DNA from: Mesostigma viride
Lineage: Eukaryota > Streptophyta > Mesostigmatophyceae > Mesostigmatales > Mesostigmataceae
Length of the DNA: 64,000 bases
Assembly (NCBI GenBank): GCA_009746045.1
Contig: RPFO01000418.1
Location: 591,756 to 655,755, forward strand
Direction of reading: 5' to 3'
The translations under genes and the position numbers were made by a program. Positions 49,851 through 59,000 of the stretch are shown piece by piece. The notes beneath the pieces were generated by a model. The model did no database searches. It was not told the origin of the DNA and worked only from the letters and a program-made list of their open reading frames with translations. Numbering within the stretch: position 1 is the first letter of the stretch; the number at the start of each line of letters is the position of its first letter.

Positions 49851-50036
49851 GGCAGAAAGGCTCTCGCGTGATGACGGCGAGATTTTTTTCATGACCAACC
49901 TTCTTTATCATGCTATTTTTCTATGGGTCATGGTAACGTCTCGGAGTCCGTCCAAAAGTTGGTGACGTCAGAAATATATTGACGAAACAGAGATCGCGAT
50001 TTTTATTAAATGATAGTTTAAGACAGATAATCGTCG

Positions 50037-50294
50037 ATGGATTTTGAAAAGGTAACCCAGATTCTTTCTGCCGTTTGTTCCGTATTCTCAACTGCAGGCG
50101 GTTACGTTATCATAAACGAGTTTGATATCGAACAGACTTGGGTAAAGCTTTTAGTTCTGTTCAGCGTCACATTTGTAGCATCCAAACGATGGGAAGTTGC
50201 GCTACTGGCTACTTGTATAGTGGTACTTGTTGCTGTCACAGCACCTAATTCAGAGGGTCTCATTGTTCAACAGAAAAAAAAGCTTCAAGGTTGA
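50037..50294 (+). CDS. Small membrane protein with three weak spans, 85 aa
   Basis: Hydrophobic segments are VTQILSAVCSVFSTAGGYVI, WVKLLVLFSVTFVA and VALLATCIVVLVAVTA, followed by a basic tail KKKLQG. It is divergent from the D5 gene; the 186-bp gap between them is AT-rich (tttttattaaatgatag) and likely carries both promoters. It overlaps the 3' end of the next minus gene by 10 bp. No family is recognised. Confidence 0.55.
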   Translation: MDFEKVTQILSAVCSVFSTAGGYVIINEFDIEQTWVKLLVLFSVTFVASKRWEVALLATCIVVLVAVTAPNSEGLIVQQKKKLQG

Positions 50295-51370
50295 AGTCTT
50301 TGTCCTAACATGGCCCTGTAACCGCCGTGACCATTTGGACGCCCCAAAGTACGCCAGATCATTTTGTCTGCGTCGAAGGCCGCGTGAACCATTTTTGCCG
50401 ATGTTTTTTTCAAAAACGAATTGCGCACACCCAGAAGTCTGCGCTCGTATTTGTCGAGCTGCCTCTTCACGTTTTCCAGGGCGTGCTTTCGAAACACTTG
50501 GAAGTTCGAGAATTGTCCTGTGCGAATGGCGTTGTAATCCGCATTACATGAACGCCGAAGAATGAAGTACAAAGAGTTGCCTTTCATCATCTTGATGGCC
50601 GTGTCCTTCCGGAAATTCGACTTCCGCTTGTTATTCACGTCAGACCTTCCGCGGTCGACGATGCGTTGAACCGAATCCCGACACGTCGCAAGAACAGGCA
50701 CGTGACAGACGTACGCGAGTGCCGCAACGCCAGGAGAGCAGCGATACAAGAACCGAACGCGCTGTGCCACGTCCGCTTCGTCATACATGTTCAGAAAAAC
50801 CGAAATGCAGAGAAGAAAAAACGAGCCCATATCGATGCCCAGCGCGTCCATCATTATCCAGGCGAGAACTTCGACTCTGCCCGAGTGATCTCGAACACCG
50901 GCCATGTGCGCTGCACGAACTAATGCAGACATCTCCTTGGTATTGTCGGCGTCCGAATCTTCGTTGAGGACACCGAGGATTGTCCTCGCGGCGTGCAAAT
51001 GGTCTTCCGAGAACCTAGATTCGACGTCTTCAGAAACACTGGCCTTTGTTACGATGAAAGCGTATGCAACGTCTCTCTCTTTGAATTTCGAGCATCCGAG
51101 AGGAATGCACTCGGACTCGTAAAACAGGTCGAGCTTTGTTTTTAGGGCGACGAGGCAATCTTCCGCGTTGGAGCTCGCGCGTATTGTCTCTTTCAGTCTC
51201 TCGAAATCGCCTGAAAGGTGGTCTCGAATCTTATTCACTCTAAATTCGTGCTCTTTGACTGCCATCGTATATAATGCATCGTTTCCCTTTAACGCCTCGG
51301 CGACATTGATGACGTCGTCGACAGGAAGCTTGTCGACAACAAGTTGCCACGCCTCTACGGAGTCCATCAA
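50285..51370 (-). CDS. Unknown protein, 361 aa, with F-box-like N-terminus
   Basis: The N-terminal WQLVVDKLPVDDVINVAEAL and nearby ALYTMAVKEHEF loosely resemble an F-box. The rest is helical and ends with basic segments (NNKRKSNFRKDTAIKMMK and RQLDKYERRLLG). A hydrophobic stretch (FFLLCISVFLNMY) is probably a buried helix. The second ATG (51367) overlaps the stop of the RING/TRAF gene (ATGA), indicating coupled genes on one transcript. No certain family is found. Confidence 0.65.
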   Translation of the reverse strand: MMDSVEAWQLVVDKLPVDDVINVAEALKGNDALYTMAVKEHEFRVNKIRDHLSGDFERLKETIRASSNAEDCLVALKTKLDLFYESECIPLGCSKFKERDVAYAFIVTKASVSEDVESRFSEDHLHAARTILGVLNEDSDADNTKEMSALVRAAHMAGVRDHSGRVEVLAWIMMDALGIDMGSFFLLCISVFLNMYDEADVAQRVRFLYRCSPGVAALAYVCHVPVLATCRDSVQRIVDRGRSDVNNKRKSNFRKDTAIKMMKGNSLYFILRRSCNADYNAIRTGQFSNFQVFRKHALENVKRQLDKYERRLLGVRNSFLKKTSAKMVHAAFDADKMIWRTLGRPNGHGGYRAMLGQRLQP

Positions 51371-52230
51371 TGTAGCCGCACGTTTTCGATGGAAATGAAA
51401 GAACGAGCAGGGACCTCCGAGCGGTTGGAAGTGTGCGTCACCTCCAAGACGCCGCTTTCGGAAGCAGGTTCTTCTTCCTCGGTGACACCTTCGTCGCCTT
51501 CGTCAGATTCTTCGTCCGATTCTTCTTGCTCCTCGGGCAGTTTTATGTAGTCTTTTCCAGTCTCGCAAAGATCCCAGCGATACGAATTGTTCTCATTAGC
51601 GATCGTCCAGATTCCGTAGTTGATTCGAGCGTTGCTAACGAGCGACTTGCAGGCCTGGGTTGCGAAACAGCACGCTGTCTCGTGTGCGACAACGTCGAGT
51701 TTCGACCCTACGTGCTTGCATCCACTCCCCTCCAAGAAAAAACGACATGGGAAGTAAGCGCATTCCGCCTTGTGTTGCAGCAAGTCCTTTCTTTGCACAG
51801 AAATTGTGCACCCGTGCGTCTGATTAGGACAAACCACGAGGTCGTGATTACATCCGCCGTTCTTGGAGTGAAGTTGAACTTCATCCGCCGAACCTTCGAA
51901 CGCGCAACCGCGAATCCAGTTCGTGCATTTGCGACGAACCAACGACGTCACCCTACCGAGCGTTACAAGGTGCTCAAATTTGTATCGAGGCCACGGGGCG
52001 CGGCAGAGAATGCACTTCCCACTTGTGCTTGCCACCAACCCTCCCCTTTGCTTTTGTCTATATACCAAATCCCTCAAACAAGGTTTCTGACACACCACCG
52101 CCTCGCACTTCCCCCCTTCCGTCCTCGTACGACATTGAAGAGCGACAGGTGACGAAAGCACACCCATGCAAACGTGGCATTGCAAATCTTCTGCTGATAT
52201 TTGAATCGTCTTTGACGACTCGGCGTAATC
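51367..52230 (-). CDS. RING/TRAF-type zinc-finger protein, likely ubiquitin ligase
   Basis: About 287 aa from the ATG at 52230. The RING-like part runs from CHVCMGVLSSPVALQC through C-x-AVVCQKPC to CILCRAPWP (residues 18-85). Two TRAF-type zinc fingers follow: CTNWIRGCAF with H/C partners at HSKNGGCNHD, and CPNQTHGCTISVQRKDLLQH. A Glu/Ser-rich tail ends the protein. This order is that of SIAH/TRAF-like E3 ligases, so a role in redirecting host ubiquitination is plausible. AATAAAACC lies about 35 bp upstream. It overlaps the next gene by four bases. Confidence 0.75.
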   Translation of the reverse strand, partial: DYAESSKTIQISAEDLQCHVCMGVLSSPVALQCRTRTEGGKCEAVVCQKPCLRDLVYRQKQRGGLVASTSGKCILCRAPWPRYKFEHLVTLGRVTSLVRRKCTNWIRGCAFEGSADEVQLHSKNGGCNHDLVVCPNQTHGCTISVQRKDLLQHKAECAYFPCRFFLEGSGCKHVGSKLDVVAHETACCFATQACKSLVSNARINYGIWTIANENNSYRWDLCETGKDYIKLPEEQEESDEESDEGDEGVTEEEEPASESGVLEVTHTSNRSEVPARSFISIENVRLH

Positions 52231-52318
52231 CATTTTTTGGATAGAGCTACAAGCAGCGGGGGTTTTATTTTGAGACAATAGAACGAACGAGTTTTTTATT
52301 CATTTTAATAGTTCAAAG

Positions 52319-52519
52319 ATGGATTCTTTTTGGCACCCGGAGCACAACAACTTAGCAGTGCTGCCTTGGTCGGGCGAATTTATCGACGCCTATGGTTCGT
52401 ATTACGACCACCCAGAACTAGGTGTTCGTTTTTTTGTGGCTGAAATTCGAGACGAATTCTCTCAATCAGCAGGTTCGGTTTCCTCGACATCCTCTCCGTC
52501 AGCCTCTTCTTCTTCTTGA
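52319..52519 (+). CDS. Small ORF, 66 aa, C-terminus antisense to the next gene
   Basis: The first 45 residues (MDSFWHPEHNNLAVLPW, YGSYYDHPELGVRFF) look like real protein. The last 20 are a Ser run antisense to the Glu-rich tail of the gene at 52462. An AT-rich promoter-like sequence (TTTTTTATTCATTTTAATAG) lies just before the ATG and is shared with the divergent RING gene. The natural stop may have been lost. Confidence 0.4.
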   Translation: MDSFWHPEHNNLAVLPWSGEFIDAYGSYYDHPELGVRFFVAEIRDEFSQSAGSVSSTSSPSASSSS

Positions 52520-52953
52520 TCCATCTCTTCCTCTTCTCCCTCCGTTTCCTTCTCCTTCTTCTGTTTACCGGGACTCTTCTTCTTATTCGAGACGCGACAC
52601 AAAGCCTTGACTTCCTCCACGACAGGAGAAAGTATATGGGAGATGCAAGCCTCCGCTTTCTCCTCGTCGCCATTGAAGAAGGCAATCATCCGCTCTTGGA
52701 TGACCTCCTTAAGAGGCACCCGCTTCTTCCGCGTCTTCACAAGAAGCTTGTCATCCCGGCCTGAGATGTTACAAGCGTCAACTCCAGCGCTTAACATCGC
52801 AGTCAAGATGTCACCTTGAAGAGACTTTCTCTTCTTGCGCAAGGGGGCGAGATCCTTCGAAGAAGATTTCAAAGCGTCATCGATCTCAATGAACTCAGTT
52901 GTCATGGAACGCATCTTGTTTCGCCACCCTTCAAACTCCACCGCTCCATCCAT
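52462..52953 (-). CDS. Conserved giant-virus protein, DUF5760-like, 163 aa
   Basis: The pattern LKSSSKDLAPLRKKRKSLQG, then DACNISGRDDKLLVKTRKKR and VPLKEVIQERMIAFF, is that of a small NCLDV-wide helical family (coiled coil followed by a short beta segment). The C-terminal 50 residues are Lys then Glu/Asp repeats and disordered. No enzymatic motif is found. The family name is a tentative recollection. Confidence 0.55.
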   Translation of the reverse strand: MDGAVEFEGWRNKMRSMTTEFIEIDDALKSSSKDLAPLRKKRKSLQGDILTAMLSAGVDACNISGRDDKLLVKTRKKRVPLKEVIQERMIAFFNGDEEKAEACISHILSPVVEEVKALCRVSNKKKSPGKQKKEKETEGEEEEMDQEEEEADGEDVEETEPAD

Positions 52954-53014
52954 TGTACTTGCGTCTCACTTTTTGAGACTATTTAATTACCAACGCACAG
53001 GGCGAACCTAATTT

Positions 53015-53713
53015 CTACAGAGACGTCAACTCCGAGTTATGGCCTGGCGCGCCATAAAACGTGTTTGGAGCCGGGCGCGTGGATTCACCCGTCATCCCAA
53101 GAGATTGAGTGGAAGTGACCGGGGGCATTGAGAAAGTCTGGATTCCCGAGTCCTCGCCCCACGTCGGAGTCTGATAGCGGGGATCAAACGCCATCGTTGG
53201 CGGCGGAGTGAACTGCGAGGCAGGAGCCGCGCCGCCGCAAGTACACATTAGACTATCGTCAATCTTGATGCTTCCGAAGGCCCCGGTTGAGGCAAGATTC
53301 ATTTGACCGAACATACCGAAATTCATTGGTGCCGGAATGTACTCCCTCAACGTTTGAATACCCTGAAAAGGCAGGTCCTTGCGGTTGCTAGTCACGGCCA
53401 AGACCCCCTCGGACTGCTTGAGCATCGCACTAATGACATCTTCCTTGGTCGGCATTAAGTCCATGGCGAATTGCATTTGAGCGTCGAAACCGCTCCCGTG
53501 CTGCGAAAGACGAGGAGCTGCACGAGTGTCTATACCATAGGCCGTGTCGTACTCGTCCGATGGGATGATTTTCGTTTCGGTACCAAGTTGCTGGGCGGAA
53601 CGAAGCGACTCAAATTCAGGGTCAGCGCACAGGTCGGGAAACACTTGAGGGCGCTCACGGGCCCCGATGTAGCTTTCCGAACGGGATGAAGGAGCGTTGC
53701 AATATGAAGTGGA
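53015..53713 (-). CDS. Unknown viral protein, about 232 aa, disordered ends
   Basis: The ATG at 53713 is preferred because GATAAAG sits just before it; a longer frame to 53794 adds an Arg/Ile-rich leader overlapping the neighbour. The middle (residues 80-150) is helical and then Gly/Met/Phe-rich (PAPMNFGMFGQMNLASTG) with a CTCGG motif. The C-terminus is Pro/Thr/Ser-rich. The composition suits a virion or scaffold-type protein. No family is recognised. Confidence 0.6.
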   Translation of the reverse strand, partial: STSYCNAPSSRSESYIGARERPQVFPDLCADPEFESLRSAQQLGTETKIIPSDEYDTAYGIDTRAAPRLSQHGSGFDAQMQFAMDLMPTKEDVISAMLKQSEGVLAVTSNRKDLPFQGIQTLREYIPAPMNFGMFGQMNLASTGAFGSIKIDDSLMCTCGGAAPASQFTPPPTMAFDPRYQTPTWGEDSGIQTFSMPPVTSTQSLGMTGESTRPAPNTFYGAPGHNSELTSL

Positions 53714-53729
53714 CATCTTTATCACTATT

Positions 53730-54200
53730 CTAATACAATTTCTTTTGGAACGGATGTACCTCTGGCACTTCCCATTCCGGCGGAGATTCTCCATCGTCTT
53801 CGCATTCCCATCGCGTTTCGAGTTGGTAACCCAGGCTCAATATTTCGCGTTCTTTTTGTTTTGTACGGACGTAGAGCTCGCCGTTCAGACACTTTTTCAC
53901 AGGGTGAATCGAAAAAAAGTCGTATTTGTCAGGATTTCCGTGCCAGAAGTCTCCGTGGTATTCGAACACCGTAGGAGGACGCGTATCTGTCGTGAACCCG
54001 TCAACTGCGACTTTTCGACCGTTTCGAGTCACGATGAGTTTCTCGCCTTTATTAGCCGCGTGTTGAATCCGTATGCCGCGCTCGGCCTCGATGCTCCGAA
54101 GCCATTTACTGCACTTTGACTCTCGCTGTTGACGGCATACAGCGATCAATACGAACGTCCTGAAGGCTTGCATTCTACTTGGAGGTTTGGACCATTGCAT
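53730..54200 (-). CDS. Vsr/PD-(D/E)XK-like endonuclease, 156 aa
   Basis: The diagnostic block is VAVDGFTTDTRPPTVFEYHG followed by DFWHGNPDKYDFF, with the acidic residue and the E-x-HGxxWHGNP signature of Vsr-type nucleases in giant viruses and phages. YVRTKQKEREILSLGY and RWECED follow, as in the family. The N-terminal 40 residues supply the usual helical lead (SKWLRSIEAERGI). It may act in repair or as a free-standing homing-type nuclease. ATG 54176 is an alternative start. Confidence 0.7.
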   Translation of the reverse strand: MQWSKPPSRMQAFRTFVLIAVCRQQRESKCSKWLRSIEAERGIRIQHAANKGEKLIVTRNGRKVAVDGFTTDTRPPTVFEYHGDFWHGNPDKYDFFSIHPVKKCLNGELYVRTKQKEREILSLGYQLETRWECEDDGESPPEWEVPEVHPFQKKLY

Positions 54201-54223
54201 TGTGATAAGCTTTTTTTATGTCC

Positions 54224-54658
54224 CTAAGACGCGCACACTTGATCCATTAAAGAGTCTAGAGGCTTCACGACAAAGAAGAAGAGTGTTGCGTATACCCCCA
54301 TAAAACCCGCTATACTGGCGGCGTGAGCGATAATGCCCCAAGACGGGAAATACATTCCGTTGAATCCGGACGTCGAAACGAGCAAGCCCGTGATTAAACC
54401 GACGACGACTCCGACCGCTAGGAACTTTCGGCCTGTTGGGAATTTTTCTTGATAGTCTCTCGACCAACGCACGGCCGCCAAATTTCCTAGTGCAAGTGCT
54501 ATGATGACGAGAAACACGACGTACTCGGTGTGCACGTAACTGACCGTGTTAGATGGCGTGACAAGCGCGCGGATAGCTGCAAGGTAAAGAGGAAGTACTA
54601 TTGATACGGGCGCCGCGGATCCCACGGCAAGAGACTTGATAACACTTTCGAGTTGCAT
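54224..54658 (-). CDS. Four-span membrane protein, 144 aa
   Basis: Predicted spans: VSIVLPLYLAAIRALV, YVVFLVIIALALGNLAAV, FLAVGVVVGLITGLLV, and WGIIAHAASIAGFMGV running into YATLFFFVV. A short charged loop lies between spans two and three. The C-terminus is cysteine-containing (DQVCAS). No transporter or channel motif is recognised. The upstream gap is A/T-rich (ATTATTTCAATTGC). Confidence 0.65.
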   Translation of the reverse strand: MQLESVIKSLAVGSAAPVSIVLPLYLAAIRALVTPSNTVSYVHTEYVVFLVIIALALGNLAAVRWSRDYQEKFPTGRKFLAVGVVVGLITGLLVSTSGFNGMYFPSWGIIAHAASIAGFMGVYATLFFFVVKPLDSLMDQVCAS

Positions 54659-54700
54659 CCGTTTATTATTAGCAATTGAAATAATAATCAGTACAAAAGA

Positions 54701-55420
54701 TCACTCGTCCATTTCGCGCAACCGCCTCGATTCGGGCTCCTCATCAGACCCAATCGCTCTGTCAATGAAACAGTAACCGTCAGGCATTCTGCTCGAGGGG
54801 AAAAACTGGAGAGACTGCACGACAGGCGTGCAACCGTACTGCTTGTCCATGAACCACATACGAGACACCTCGAGAATGGCTTGGACCTCGCATCCTTTCT
54901 GGACATCGGCGTAGGTGACAGGACGCCTCTCTTCGTCGAAAAATCGGCACTGAAAGTGGTTGTCGCGGAAAGGAACATTGCACTTCAGAGTGGGAGGATA
55001 CTCTGATTTCTTTGAGGGTTTGATCGCCGACGTGTAGAGTTCTTCGACAAGCTCTAAGCTCATCCTCTTCCCAAACCATTCCATACACTTTTGGTGGGAC
55101 TGGCGCTTGTTTTGGTCGTCCAGAGCGACCCAAATGTTGTAAAAAAGATTGTTATCAGTTCCTTCGCTCGTGTAGCCGTCGAAAGACAGGTCGAGAGTAT
55201 ACTTTTTGTCCCCTTGGCCGCTCTTGGGCTCAAAACAGCTGATCCCGAATGGCGCTCGCATGCGAGGTGTTTGGATGCGCACAGGAGTGCCGTCGTTCAC
55301 ATAGGAAAGGTAAGCGGACAAGGCTCCAGGTCCAGATTGACCTCTTCCTGTGCGTTTCGGGTCTTTGTAAATCACTTTAGCCGGGTCAAAGTCGTCAAAG
55401 AGGACGATTGTAGAAGCCAT
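54701..55420 (-). CDS. Conserved NCLDV protein (DUF5871-like), possible ssDNA-binding
   Basis: 239 aa from the ATG at 55420. The family signature is VRIQTPRMRAPFGISCFEP, then YTLDLSFDGY and the downstream FRDNHFQCRFFDEE and VQAILEVSRMWFMDKQYGC. These blocks occur in a protein conserved in phycodnaviruses and iridoviruses, considered a candidate single-strand DNA-binding protein; that function is inference. The acidic C-terminal tail (REMDE) is usual for SSB-type proteins. A CATAAAAG box lies about 50 bp before the start. Confidence 0.65.
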   Translation of the reverse strand: MASTIVLFDDFDPAKVIYKDPKRTGRGQSGPGALSAYLSYVNDGTPVRIQTPRMRAPFGISCFEPKSGQGDKKYTLDLSFDGYTSEGTDNNLFYNIWVALDDQNKRQSHQKCMEWFGKRMSLELVEELYTSAIKPSKKSEYPPTLKCNVPFRDNHFQCRFFDEERRPVTYADVQKGCEVQAILEVSRMWFMDKQYGCTPVVQSLQFFPSSRMPDGYCFIDRAIGSDEEPESRRLREMDE

Positions 55421-55468
55421 GGCGGAAGATGGCAAGGTCGCTTGGCGAGGTCACTACTGTCTCGGCTT

Positions 55469-56050
55469 TTATGCATCGTCAAGAGCGTCCGCCCAAGAAA
55501 CGCTGACGTCACCTAGCTCAAGATCGATATCTGTTTGGCGTTCGATCTGCTTAGAAGAAGAGACAATCAGGTTGCAAAAAGAACGGAAAGATTCGGCGTC
55601 CTCTCCGCTCTTCATGCGTTTGACACGTCGGCACACGAGACGAACATTAGAAGAAGTGACGTCCTCCTGTGGGTTGATAATATCTATAGCAGCAGAACAA
55701 CCTGGGACAATGTTGTCAGACGTTTCAGGTCCGTACGTCATGTCGATTCCTGAAACTGCGCAACGACCGTTTTGTCGGTCCCACATCTGAACGAGATCTT
55801 TCGAGGACAGAAAAATCCTTCCTCGGGTCGAATGCGACTTTTTTCTCGACGACGCGATGTTTCGTATGAGTCGTCGCATGTAGCCTTCTTTAGAGGCCCG
55901 AAACTTCTTGTTCTCTTCGGCGCGGCACGCGCGACAAGCGCCACCTGTCCTGATACTGTGATTATTGAAATCAAAAGTCGGTTTCTGAAAGCCGCACAGT
56001 GGGCACACGAGGACCTCCGACTCAGAACGTTCCGAGACCACGACCTCCAT
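55469..56050 (-). CDS. HNH/endonuclease VII-like zinc protein, 193 aa
   Basis: The N-terminus has a zinc ribbon (CPLCGFQKP, then CRACRAEENKKF). The C-terminal half matches the giant-virus HNH pattern: MWDRQNGRCAVSGIDMTYGP, AIDIINPQEDVTSSNVRLVC and KRMKSGEDAESF. The first catalytic position usually reads S-x-D-R and here is AAIDIIN, so activity is uncertain, while the NVRLVC and RMK parts are intact. Such proteins act as free-standing nucleases or resolvases. It lies 47 bp downstream of the split coiled-coil gene. Confidence 0.65.
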   Translation of the reverse strand: MEVVVSERSESEVLVCPLCGFQKPTFDFNNHSIRTGGACRACRAEENKKFRASKEGYMRRLIRNIASSRKKSHSTRGRIFLSSKDLVQMWDRQNGRCAVSGIDMTYGPETSDNIVPGCSAAIDIINPQEDVTSSNVRLVCRRVKRMKSGEDAESFRSFCNLIVSSSKQIERQTDIDLELGDVSVSWADALDDA

Positions 56051-56097
56051 AGATGTGGTAACGACGCATTATACCACGACACAATTTCAAAGTCTCA

Positions 56098-59000
56098 TTA
56101 AGCGCAGAATATAGATCTGCTGTTCACGCCGAAACATTTAGGAGGCTTAGCGGCAGACGAAGTTCGTTTTGCAGTCGCGAGCTTAGAACGAGATACGCGT
56201 TTTTGCATTATCCCCAGATGGGTCTCTTTGATTTTCCTTTTTGCGTATTTCACTTTTTGCTTGTAATCTCTGTTTCCTTTTTCTTTCTCGAGTCGCAATA
56301 TATCCAAGGCTCTAGCTGCTGCCTGCTGTTTACTTTCGGGAATGTAAGCTCCTGCTTCGTTTTCTTCATCAAGATCGAAACCAAAATCTGTTTTCAACAT
56401 TTCAGGCACATTGTAATTTTTAATTTTTTTTTTGTTTGCCGTGTAGGTGTCTCTCGCTTGCTGCCTTAACCAATTGGTCCCGTAAGGATTTTTAGTTGCC
56501 ATGAAGTCATAATATTTCATCCACTTCTCGATATTAGCGGGGATTTGTGGAATGCTCTTGGGTTTATTTCCTCTGATATACTCAGCGATTCGACTCGCGA
56601 AATCGGCACTATCTTTAGATTCGGCGAATTCGGATTTCTTTGAAAAGAGTTTCTCGAAGTGAGGCGGGGAATAAGGCCGCTCACGGGAGCCGCCTGGATG
56701 GTCGGCTGAACCGGGCGGGTTTGGCAGATGTAACCGGATTTGGCTAATGGCTGGCGACCTGGAATTGTTAGTAGGGGCAGTGGCCCTATTGTGCTACAAT
56801 CTCGAAACAATCTTATGCTTAAAGTTTGACAGGGCCGGGTTTGTTGAACCGGTTTGTTGAATGATAATTAGAACCTTTCGGAAAGGGTATTTGATTGGTT
56901 GTTGTTTTTGTGGTACGGTAGGTGTCGCTACATTCTCAGGTTGGCGTGTTAAGTTAAGCTCGGTTGCTGATGTCAGCCCCGTGCTAGGGCAGTTTGACTA
57001 CTTTGGCGGCGTAGTGACATTGTTGTGGTCTTTTTTCTTGTAAACGTTGGCTGAGCGCCGACGGCTGAGGCTATGGCGGTACAAGAAGTGCCTCACCAGC
57101 CTTGCGCTCAGCATGGGTGCGGGGCTAAAATTTGTTAACCAAATTTCCGGCATCCATGATCCCTGGCTGCTTAAGGCGGTTGGGATTCATGGCTGCCACT
57201 GGCCCGGAATTAATGTCCGGGTGATCGGGGTTTAAATGCGAAGCGGGGGCTGATGCATTATTTAATGGCTGGTTTGTTTGAAAGAAACGGCCAGCTGGCC
57301 GGGTTGGGCAAGGGCTAGCTTGCTTGATGGTTCCGTACCTGGGGATGCTTGCGCCTCGGGTTGGGCTGTCGGCAGGCTGGCCTGCCTTTGAGTTGTCTCG
57401 TACCTGGAAATGCTTGCATTCCGGGTTGGGCTTGGCTTGAGGGCCGCCGCGGCTCGGGGGGGTAAAAAATTTAAGTCACCGTTGTGGGACACGGAGCCTC
57501 GGCGCAGGAGGCAAGGGCTGAAAGCCAACTTGATTTCGTAATCAGTGGTATTTCCACTTTTTTGTACGGAAGGAGTGTTTATGTGCTCGGCACTAGGTTG
57601 GTTGCTCTTCAAAAAAGTTGTAAACTGGGCGTCGGCTGGAATCAGCGGCGCCAGTCAGCAGCTTTTGCTTTGACTTTGTGTTCCGCGACAGCACCCCTTA
57701 GCGGACCAGAGAAGAGGTCGGCAACGAGGTCAGCGGGGGCCCCCGAGTGGGGTCAAAAATGCGAGCTGTGTCGATTGACAGTGCATGAATTTTTGTGCAT
57801 TCACAGTCGCTGGGAATTAAATCTGTTTTCTGGCAACGGAGAGCGCCCATCGCGACAGGACAGCTTTTGACGGGAAAGGAAATGGTGCTTCTTTAGCGGA
57901 CCGGAGGGCCAGGAAGGGGAGGTTGGGTAATCGCGAGCCATGCCTAAGGAGTTCTTAATAGCGGTTCTGTAACCGCTACCTGTCTGTATGCATCTACTTA
58001 TTGTTTTAACAAAGATGCTGGTGACTATGGTGAGCAAACGGGTGTATGAATCGGATTTCTTTGAAAAGAGTTTCTCGAAGTGAGGCGGGGAATAAGGCCG
58101 CTCACGGGAGCCGCCTGGATGGTCGGCTGAACCGGGCGGGTTTGGCAGATGTAACCGGATTTGGCTAATGGCTGGCGACCTGGAATTGTTAGTAGGGGCA
58201 GTGGCCCTATTGTGCTACAATCTCAAAACAATCTTATGCTTAAAGTTTGACAGGGCCGGGTTTGTTGAACCGGTTTGTTGAATGATAATTAGAACCTTTC
58301 GGAAAGGGTATTTGATTGGTTGTTGTTTTTGTGGTACGGTAGGTGTCGCTACATTCTCAGGTTGGCGTGTTAAGTTAAGCTCGGTTGCTGATGTCAGCCC
58401 CGTGCTAGGGCAGTTTGACTACTTTGGCGGCGTAGTGACATTGTTGTGGTCTTTTTTCTTGTCCCACCCACCCACCCTCTTTGGTGGCCTGGTCTGCGCG
58501 GGTAATCGCGAGCCATGCCTAAGGAGTTCTTAATAGCGGTTCTGTAACCGCTACCTGTCTGTATGCATCTACTTATTGTTTTAACAAAGATGCTGGTGAC
58601 TATGGTGAGCAAACGGGTGTATGAAATGTTTTTTACAACCACATTATTGGCATCTAAACTCACTAGTTCTGGCGGTGTCCACTTTATGCCTTTGTAATTG
58701 CTCTTCCAATTCGGGTCAGAAACCTTTATCAGTCTTTGAAGTGAGAGGTCGTTCAAATGATCGAAAAAAGGGTTTTCGGCACGTATTTTAGATACGTCTC
58801 CAGATTTAATCATTCCGGATACTAATTCAGGTTGTTGTAATCCTATTCGTTCTCCTCTCAACATGTCTACCTCGGTAAACCGTCGATATTTTCTCTCTTT
58901 TTCGCGTTCGTTCATATGTAAATACAATCGTTGTGCAAAGTTGTACAATTTTATGCGATCTTGTTTGTCAACATTTTCACGTGCAAGGCGCAACATCATT

